This document shows positions 48,301 through 58,700 of a DNA stretch of 64,000 nucleotides, piece by piece. The notes below the pieces were generated by a model. It saw nothing but the letters and a program-made list of their open reading frames with translations, did not search any database and had not been told where the DNA came from. Source of the DNA: Zantedeschia hybrid cultivar (lineage: Eukaryota; Streptophyta; Magnoliopsida; Alismatales; Araceae); NCBI GenBank assembly GCA_030544215.1, contig JARZZO010000004.1:41467980-41531979 (forward strand), read 5' to 3'. Positions within the stretch are counted from its first letter, which is position 1. Each line of letters begins with the position of its first letter. Both the position numbers and the translations under genes were made by a program.

Positions 48301-51300
48301 CTGTCAATTTTGACAAATCAGAGGTTGTGGGCATCAATACAGGGCAGGATAGAAGTGCACAGATTGCAGCTGAATGGGACTGTAAACATGCTCATTTTCC
48401 TATCAAATATTTGGGACTTCCACTCTCTGGTCTAAAATGTAGGATTAGAGACTGGGATCCTCTCATTAAGAAGTTTGCTCAAACCCTTGAAGGATGGAAA
48501 GTAAAATTCTAGTCTGTTGGAGGGAAATGGATTCTTTCAAAATCTGTTCTGTCCTCTCTAGCTACTTACCACTGTTCCATCTTTAAAATCCCTAGAACAG
48601 TTGAAAGAATTATTGAGAGGAGTTATTCTTTTGGGGTGGAAAAAGAGAGAAGGGTGACCTTCACTTAGTTATTTGGGACAAAGTTTGTTCTAGCAGACAG
48701 CAAGGAGGAGTGGGTCTGACCAGCATTAATGTATTCAACAAAGCTTTATTGTGCAAATGGCTGTGGAGAATGTGAGAGATTGATAATGAGAATGCAATAT
48801 GGGTTAACATCATCAGGAATAAATATTATCTTCCAGCTTCCAAATGGTCATTAGAGCCCTCTTCACAAACCTCACTGTCCCCATTTTGGAGGAACATCAA
48901 CAACCTGGTGGACATTGTAAGACCAGCCACAATCATTACACTTGGAAATGGAACTACAATCAAATTTTGGGAGGACAGATGGTCTTCAGACACCCCGCTT
49001 GCTATCAAGTTTAATCAGATGTATCCTATTGCATAGGATAAAGGGAAAACTATCAACCATATCTATTCCCTGCGAGAAAACAGCCATTGGAACATTACTC
49101 TCAGAAGGGAACCAGCGGGCATTGAATTGGACCAATTATTGCATGTTCTTAGCACTATCTATCAGTTTAATCCTGACAATCAACATTCAGATTCTAGATA
49201 GTGGGTTTGGAGCAGTAAAGGGAACTTCTCAGTCAATGCTCTTACCAAAATTCTGAGTGACAGAGGTCTCAGAGTTAAATGGAGCCAGTTTGTGTAGTCC
49301 AGTATCTATCCAAGCAAAATTAGAATTTTTCTCTAGAAGTTAGCTATAGGAAGATTACCAATGATGGTCAGATGGAAATCTATTTTTCAGAACCACAAAT
49401 CTACATGTATACCAATGATGGTCAGATGGAAATCTATTTTTCAGAACCACAAATCTACATGTATCTTTTGTGGAATCATGGATGAAGATGATGCTCATTT
49501 ATTCCTACACTGTGGAATCACTAATGTGCTTTGGAGCACTTTAGGGCTTCTACTTTCTTTCCAATGGAGGAACTTTCAGGATATATCTGCCCTGCTCATG
49601 CAGTGGGGAGAGTTATGCCCACAACCTACTGAGCAAAAGCTTTGGAATATTCTCCTATCAGCCATGCTATGGTCAATCTGGAGTGAGAGAAACTCTAGAA
49701 GATTTCAACATAAATCAATCAGCTTCCTGAGATCTTGAACAGAGCTGTCATGTGGTCTTATGATTGGGGGAAAGCAGCCAGAATTCTTTCCAATAGGGAT
49801 CAGTCAGTTCTGCTGTTCAGCTGGTGACTAGAAAAAGTTGTTTCTTTAATTCTTTTATAGTTACTTTGATTTTATCCTTCAGATAAAATCTTTCTCTTGT
49901 AATTGGTGGGATCCTGGGGTTTCATGTTTTTGGTGTGAGGGGTTTGGGTGAATTCTTCTCTTGGGTCTCGGGGATGATTGAGGTGATCTCTTCCACCTCA
50001 TTCATATTGTATCAAGACTTCGGTCCGTCTGTACCATTATTTACATAATATAAATTGTGACCTTTGGTCACCTTCCAAAAAAGATAGTAGCAAAAGAAAA
50101 TACAACAGAACAGAGAAGCCCCAAGCCCCCCAAGCCCAGAAACAAAAAAGTTATAAAAAAAAAAAAAAAAAAAAACCCCAAAATACATGGCTTCGATGTA
50201 TTTTAATGAGAAACGGATTAATTGGATACAGGGTTGCACCACTACCAGATTCCCAATTCTTCGGAGTAAGGAACATTGTGATTATTTAAGAAGCTAAAGA
50301 GGTTTGAGACAAGGAGATTCCTCTTTCCACTTTTATTCATAATCAAAGGTCAGATGAGAAGCACTGCACACTACAATGCTAGGCAGTCATGGCTCGTGAA
50401 AAGAACTCAGGTTGGGAGAGAAGAGACGAGTCTTATTTGTAATTCACGCATGATAATATCCCCTTCCCCTTGGTTGATAGGCGTCAAGTTGACAACATAA
50501 GGATTTCATTAAGTATGACAGGGATGAAAATCATTTTCTCTGAAAGCAAAGTTGTTTGTGCACAAATTCCACATGAGATGAAATTAAGAATTGGATGGCC
50601 TTTCATATCCTTGGGGCGGGTGAGTAGCATAGTGGATAGGCTCCGACCTTCGGTGGGTTAAATTCTCACAGGTCATGGGTTCGAGCTCCAACATTTTCCC
50701 ACAGTAGTCTCCCAACGCATTCTCCCTTCTCGCATGCTAGGCGGTTTGCCCAATGTACTTGGGTGTCTGCCCGGGAGCTGCCCCCAACCTCTATTGGGAT
50801 TTGCCATAGGTATTATCCCCCCATTTCGAGAGAAAGAGAGACAGAGACAGAGAATTGGATTGCCTTCAGGTGCAATGCAACAAGACCTAACTCCTATTAA
50901 AGTATCTAACCTTACCTCTATGATTGAAAAGGTGCAACAAGTCCTAACTCCTGTTAAAGTATCTTGGCTTACCTCTTTCATAGAAAAGCTTGACATAAGA
51001 CCAGAGGGAAGGATTGAAGGCTAAAAGCTTGACATAGGACTGGAAGGAACGATGGAAGGCGAAAAGCTTAACATAAGACTGGAAGGAAAGATTGAAGGTT
51101 AAAAGCTTGACATAAGAATAGAGCGGAGGATTGAAGGCTAAGTCCTTATCTGCAGGTGCTAGGTGCCTAGGTGGATCCTATGTAAATCAGTTGTTATCAG
51201 GTTTTCCTTTGTACTTCCCATCTATACAAAAGGTTCCCACAAATGGTGGAAAATAAGATAGAAATTAGGAGAAGTGCCTCTTTTTTTGGGGAAGAGCAAA

Positions 51301-52733
51301 GTGTACGTAGGGCAGGTGTCACATGGCAAATTGGGCTGCTGTTAGTAACAGGAAAGAGAACACTTGTCTCTATGGTCTTAGAAACCAGCACTTCCGTCTA
51401 AATAGTTTTGGAGACTAGGAAGGAGGAGGAAGCCCTCTGGTTGAAAGTTCAATTTTTTTAAATAGTTCCAACTTGATGAATGCTGTGTCTTGCAAACAGT
51501 TTGGAATCTCTGAAGTGAGGAGGGATATCTTGAGCCTCAAAGATGCTGCCAAGTGTTCTTCTTAGTTTTAAACCAGGAAGCAGTATAAGATCAGGTTTCA
51601 GGAACGTGCTTCATGTGCCGTAACTCTTTTCGCTCCAACTTCAGTAAATTAAACCAAATCTCTTGTGATAAAGGTAGAACAGTGAGCTCGTATAAGGAAG
51701 AAACAAACGGAAGCTCTTCCTGGAATTTAAGATTTAGAAGGTATTTATCAGAACTAGAAATTTCAGAGTCCAAACACTAGGCTGCAGCTACCAGATCAGA
51801 TTCATTTGGATACCAGTTAAGAGTTGGGAGGACTAAAGGCTATCGAAATGGATATGGTGATACAAAGGTGTTTTCTCTGTGAAGTCTGCTGTATCCTCTT
51901 TATCAAACAGGTGGCCACCGGGAGGAGTAGCAGAAGCAGACTTGGCCGAGGCTAGCATCAGGTTCTTTTTCTGGAAATGTGTTCATCAAAGGTTACCTGT
52001 GACAAGGCAAAGGTTTGGAAGATGTGCACTCTGTCCTGCCAAAACTGTGGCATCCTACCAAATAACATGGATCATTCATTCACGCAATGGCAACGCATCA
52101 TCATATATGGCAGCTTCTGTGAAAATATCTATCCATTCAGTGGTGGTACCTTAATGCCCTTTCCTCCCTTCTATTTATTTGGTCTTCTCACTATATGATT
52201 TGGGAAGAAGGAAGCATTTGGTCATCTATCTTACCAGACAAATTGTGAGCAATTCAGAGGGAAAGAAACCATAGGCAGTTCAAAAATGGGTGCTTAAGTC
52301 CTTGAGGGACTGCAGATTGTAAATCTTGGAATTGGAGAGGTATGATGCCACAATTTGGGTGCTAATTTGCCTTTCTTCTCCTTGCCTTTGGTTTAATGAG
52401 GTAATATGTTGGACTGGGTTGATTAGATGGAATTACCTCCAAGGTAATTCCTTAGCCATGTATTTAGTGTGATCTCATTGTATAAACAGATGAACCGTGA
52501 TCTCTTTTTTTTTTTTTGAATTCCAAGAGTAAACCCACAAACCCAAGATCGAGCCTACCCCGAGCAGTAGGCGATCAACCGTGATCTGTCGACCATCATC
52601 TAAACAAAAAGAGAAAATAGGAAGCCAGTTGCTCTTGCTTATCTTGGTGGATTCTTGCAGCATAGAAAAAAAAAAAATCCAGGAGAAATTAGGATGTTCT
52701 ATGACAACTGAGAAACACATGGATGATTATACA

Positions 52734-52799
<66 letters not shown>

Positions 52800-55700
52800 T
52801 GCTACTAGAATACAGCTGGGCCTTTGATAAGTCCCAGCCACACTTATACCTGAGCTATCCAATCTTAATTGGCTACGTTTCAAAACAAAAAGACAGGAAT
52901 GCACCACAACAAAGGTCAGCCAAGGAAAAAATTTCACCCACTATGCCCATATGTGCCAATTTGTACGAGTCGACTTGTATCTGAGCGAGTTTGATCTGTT
53001 GGCATGCGTGACCAGATTGTGCTGACTCATACATGCATAATGAGTTGCTTTAGATTGAGTTTTTCTCATTTGATAAGTAAAATTATACTTTTTATATCAA
53101 TTAACAGGATACATTTCTCTTAAATGTGGCTTAAACTCTAATAAACTCATTGGCCTGACTCGTATGAGTCAGACTGAGTTGGATCAGTATTGTACAGTAT
53201 CTAGGAAGATGCAATCTAGTACGGATCAGCGTACAGCAAACCTTGGTTGGGTGAACCATACTGCCTGAACACTGATACACCCGATCAGACGTCAGGCAAG
53301 GTTTGCCCGCCCACCCAAACACATTCCCCGTGCACACCTTTTTCTCATCACAGCCAAGTGGTTTTGATTAGACAGCTGCGATGCTGTATGGATGGGCAGT
53401 TCCAAAGGCCCAGCAGTCTGGTGGCATCTCTCTATATATATATATATATATGTATGTACGCATGTATATGTATGTGTATATATATGTACACGTATATATA
53501 TATGGAGCGAGCACGCGAGGGAGAGAGAGAGACACACACACACACACAGAGGACAACTATCTGAAAGGGGTTTCACTTGCACAACATTTTGAGAAAATGT
53601 TGGGAAGAATTTCTTTCAGTGATGTCACTAGGTAGCCAACTTGAGACAAAAGTTGACTAAAGACAATATATGGATCATCCTTGAAAGTCATTCAAAGTGT
53701 GCGATAGCCTGGGAATGTACATTCCAACCCAAGCATTTCGGCCCTTAGTATAGTTGATTGCAAAGCCATCTTTTAACAAAAACGAAAAATAATGTATATA
53801 AAGATGCAGTTTTGCCATAAAAATGAAGGCAATAGATTTTGCATGCCAAAGGAAAGCTGCATTTAGAAAACATACAAGGTAGCAAGGTGTTGTATCTCAT
53901 GAACAACAAATAAAGCACATATCAAAGGAATTTGCATACACAAGCAAAGATAAAGCATACTTGAGAGGTAAACCGCTCATCAGTTGACCAGAAAAGTCGA
54001 ATATCTGGAATTTCAAAAAGGACCATTGCTAACCGCTCCAGGCCTAGACCAAATGCCCATGCAACATTATCCATTCTTCCACTTCTCCTTAATATCTCCT
54101 GCTCAGTCACTCCACATCCCAAAACTTCCATCCACTTCTCCTAAGACAATGTTAAACTCTAAAAGTGAGATTTATTGCATGGAAAACCTGAACATAACAT
54201 AACAAGAAGATACCATTAAGTCACTAACCATGACTAGCATCTCACACAACTTTATGTACGGAATGAATAAAAACTCTTGTAACTATGAGGTGCAAAATCA
54301 ATCAACAAAGCATTGGAGACTTCTTCAAAATTTAAAAAAAAAAATCCATCTGCATACTTGACGGAAAGGCTAGAAAAGCATTTTGAGTTGCTTCAATTTT
54401 TTCTTCTGGGGACAAGGGTGACAATTTTATTAAATTAAACAAATGGTATATCATCATCCATAGTACATCTTTAAAATAAAAATACATAGTTCGTCATATT
54501 GCCCTTGCATATTTCCCAGGCTCTATGCTAGGAAGTTCAGCTGTCAAAATAACCCACTGAACAAGTGATCCTCTTCATCCCTCAACCAAAGAGGATTACA
54601 AAAGTGACTATCATCGGGACACCATTTACTCCTGAAAACTATTGTAACAATCCTTTTCCTATACATAGCCGCACCAAAATTTTGACTTGAGTGGAAATTT
54701 CACTTTCCAAATATGTCCATATTCCCCTCATTTTGAACTGATATTCCGTATTAATTGTATAATGTGAATACTGAGTTGGCATTGGTTATCCATCCTTGCA
54801 GGTTTGTCATTCCGTTAACTATTTATCATTTGAGTTGGCAACCCATGAACTATCTCTGTTAGCTGAGGTACCTCCTCATCCTTCAGATTCCTTCTAAATT
54901 CAGACAACCAGGTCATCTCATTCCTGCCAGTAATGTAGCAATGTGAAACCTTTGACAATTTATTTTCAGCAATAGAATGTAGCGCAGGATACTTTGTCCT
55001 TGTCTGCTTCCTGCCTATCAATGCCAGATTAGTATACCTGCACCACTACCAACTTGAGTCCAAAGGACTTACACCAAACATTCAAATCAAATAAAATTTC
55101 TTTCCAACCCAGAACTGATGGAGGATGATGCGGAACAGAGAATGGGTGAAAGGGGAGAAGAAGAGCTCAGAGGCCAGGGGAGGAGGACGACAGGTGTAGA
55201 GGAAGAGGAGGATGCAGGGGAAGAAGAAGGGGGAAAGAAAAAATGTTAGGCGTTTAAACTGAAAAGCTTAAAGGCAGCAATTAAAGTTTGGGCTTTGCAA
55301 TGGAAGAAAAAAAGTAATGAAAAATTTTATGCATTGACTGCTGACATCAATGAATTGGAAATTTTAAAAGAAGGCAGATCACTTAATGATCAGGAGAAAG
55401 CCAATTTGACAATGCTCAGAATTCAAATGAATGAATGGAGGATGGAGGAGGAAAGTAAATGGAGACAAATGTCTAGAATTCAGTGGTTAAAAGAGGAGGA
55501 TAACAACACTAGATTTTTTCATATCATTGCAAATGGAAGGAGAAGAAGAAATTCTATTTCTTCACTGGAAGTCAACGGGGTGTGGGCAGATGATAAGCAG
55601 GTTATAATTGGGGAAATACTCAGTTTCTACCAAAATTTGTTTTCAGTGGAGCAAAGATGGTATCAATATGGCAGAATAATGATGTGAATAAACTTGATGA

Positions 55701-58700
55701 AGATGATAAGGACATGCTGATGTCCAATATTTCGGAAGAAGAAGTCAAACAAGCTGTTTTTAGCCTGGGAGGTGAAAAATCACCAGGTCCTGATGGTATG
55801 CAGATGTTCTTCTATCAATCTTTCTAGGATCTAGTGGGGAGAGAGGTTATTCAGGCAGAGTTCGGCACTGGTTTCTTCATCAAAAAGGAGGGGAATATGT
55901 GAATCATACACTTATTGTTCTATTGCCCAAGAAAGAAAATGCAGTGGAGCTGAAAGATTTTCGCCCAATCAGCCTATTAAATGGGTCGTACAAGATTTTT
56001 ACTAAAATCTTGGCAACTAGAATGGACAGGATTATAGGGAAATTGATTAATGTGCAACAAAATGTGTTTGCTCTTGGGAGGAATTTGTTTGACTCTTTTA
56101 TTGTAGCACATGAGGTTCTCTTTATAATGGAGAGAGATAAGAGGAAAGGGATGTTGATAAAATTGGATTTCCATAAAGCTTGTGATAAAGTTTATTGGGA
56201 ATGTCTGTGGAATGTTCTACACAAGCATGATTTTCCAGATCAGTGGATGCATATTCTGAAAAATTCTATTTCCACTGCAATTTTCTCTATGATAATTAAT
56301 GGAAGAGTGGAAGGTTTCTTCAAAAGCTCCAGAGGATTGAGGCAAGGTGATCCATTATCTCCATATCTCTTCATGTTAGTGGCAAATATCTTAAGTATCA
56401 TGTGTCATAGGGCAGAGAAGGAAGATTGGTTTCATGGAGTCAAAGTGTTGAATTCTGGACTCAGTATATCTCATCTGCAATATGCAGATGATACTTTACT
56501 TTTCTTAGAAGGAGGGTCAGAGCAATTACACAAACTTATGTTTGTTCTCAAGTCATTTGAGTTTACCTCAGGTCTTCAAATCAATTTTGAGAAAACTTCT
56601 ATTTTATAAGAGTTAATATGCAGGAAGAGGAACTGAATGAGTGTGCTCAGATTTTTGCATGCAGAATAGAAGGGCTGCTGATTGTGTATTTGGGATTACC
56701 ACTGCATTACACTTCCACAAGGATTGCTGATTGGGAGACTATGGTTAACAAATTGCATAGGAAATTATCACAATGGAATGCTAAAAATCTGAGTCTTGGA
56801 GACCGGATCACTCTTCTCAATTCTATCCTATCTTCTATTCCTATGTATAATATGTCAGTTTTTATTATATCGAAGGAGGTCATCAAAAGAATTGATAAAA
56901 TCAGAAGGTGTTTTCTATGGGGAGACAATAATGATAACCAAAAAGAAATCCCGTTGGTACAATGGAAAAAAATCTGTCAGTCAAAAAAGAATGGGGGATG
57001 GGAGTAAAAAATTTGAGTATTATGAATTTGTCTCTGTTGGGGAAATGGTTATGGAGAATGTTGAATGATGAAGAACAGTTGTGGAAAGAAATTATGAAAC
57101 TCAGGTATTATGCTAACTGTGGTAGATTCAGCATTTTCAACACAAATCACAGAGTTTTGTCTCCAATCTGGAAAGGCATAATGAAATCTACAGAATAGGT
57201 CTTTAAATTCAGTAAGATAACAGTGGGAAATGGGAAGAATACATACTTCTGGTATGATAGATGGGCTGGTGATTACTTGCTTAAAGATAAATTCTCTCTT
57301 ATCTTTAATCTTGCTATGAATAAATGGAATAAAGTTGAGGAGGTGTATATTTGTGAGGAGGGGAAGTATTTTTGGATTGTTATACTTCGGAGGAATCTGA
57401 AGGATGCAGAAATGGATCAATTCCCAGCACTTACGTGCTTCTTGTATGATGTTAAGATAATCCTCAGAGTCAAGATAGGATGGTATGGAAAGATAACAAT
57501 GGGATCTTCTCTGTTAAATCTTTGTATTCCTTGATAGAAGGGAATTTATCTTCTTCTCCTTCATATAAGGGAATCTGGAAGGTTAAGTCACTACTGAAGA
57601 TAAGAGCTTTTATGTGGCTTTTACTCCAAAAGAGAATTGTTACAAAGATGTACAGAAGACACTGGGATACAAACAGTTCAACTATATGTTCAATGTGTAA
57701 CATGTATGATGAGGATGTGGAACATTTGTTCATTCATTGTGCAATAAGCAAAGAAGTATGGAGCATTATTTCTGCAAGCCTGAAGATACAGCTAAATTTT
57801 CAACATATAGAAGACTTATATTCTTTCTTCAGGAATTTTCCATCAAGGAAGACAATGAGTCAGCAAAAATTGATATTAATTCTGATACATGCTGTATGCT
57901 GGAGTATTTGGAGGTGTAGGAATGATAGTGTGTTCAAGGGGAGCAAAGTCTACATTCAAATTGAAAATATCTGTCTGCAGGCGGTTTCATTTTGGTAGCA
58001 GTGGAGTCGGCACATTTTGGGCATTTCATGTGATAGTTGGAATAGAGTCACAAGTCATATATAACTGTTATTTTTTTTCTGTTTTTTGGTCAGAGGAACC
58101 TCTCCTCTAGACTATCTTTGGATGTACTCCCTCTATTTATTTTAATAAAATTGGTAGTACACCTGATTCTTTTCCCAAAAAAACAATCAACTGCTAACAT
58201 CATCCGCACAAGACTTAAGAGAGATTTCCTTGCATCAAGGCAATAATGCTATGGTTCTGCTAGCACAAACAGGAAATCTTGTGGGGGCAGCTCTCCTCCC
58301 CATGATTGTCATAGTTCTATATACAGAAATGTAAAATTGGCGGTACAACCCACTTCCTTCAGAAAAAAAGAAATAACTACTAATATCTAAACTGATATAA
58401 AGAATCTAGTAAAGAGACTATAAGATGGGGCCAGCAACACCGCAAAGTTTCTTAACAAACCTGAAAGTATATCTCCAATTCAAAAGATGGATTAGTAAAT
58501 GGAAAATAAGTATCAACCCAGCGCATCTCAACAGCACCTGCAAATTGTGGACTAAGTGTCTTCAGGATATTACTTTTCAAACATTAACTTTACAAATAAA
58601 TCACCTTTTCAATGTCCTCTATGGAACTATTTCCGAAACAAAATCATACTTGCTAAATGCACAAATATACCAAATAAATGCCGTGCTAGACCCTCTAGAG

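Larger units (their letters stand above)
50281..52503 (+). mobile_element. Second LINE, strongly decayed
   Basis: RT motif GLRQGDSSFPLLFIIKGQ lies near 50295-50350. A later RT part (IIFSESKVV) ends where the SINE is inserted at 50602. Thumb-like pieces (FFWG, HMANW) lie near 51270-51330. The tail at 51870-52290 has FSVKSAVSSL, FFWKCVHQRLPVTRQRFG and RERNHRQFK. Frames change many times. The 3' end is near 52500. Confidence 0.65.

Noticed and set aside
50603..50850. A tRNA gene from box A and box B
   Set aside because: No cloverleaf can be formed, and the unit has SINE length with flanking duplications.
53381..53635. Overlapping frames with Tyr-Ile, Arg-Glu and His-Thr repeats
   Set aside because: They come from the compound microsatellite.
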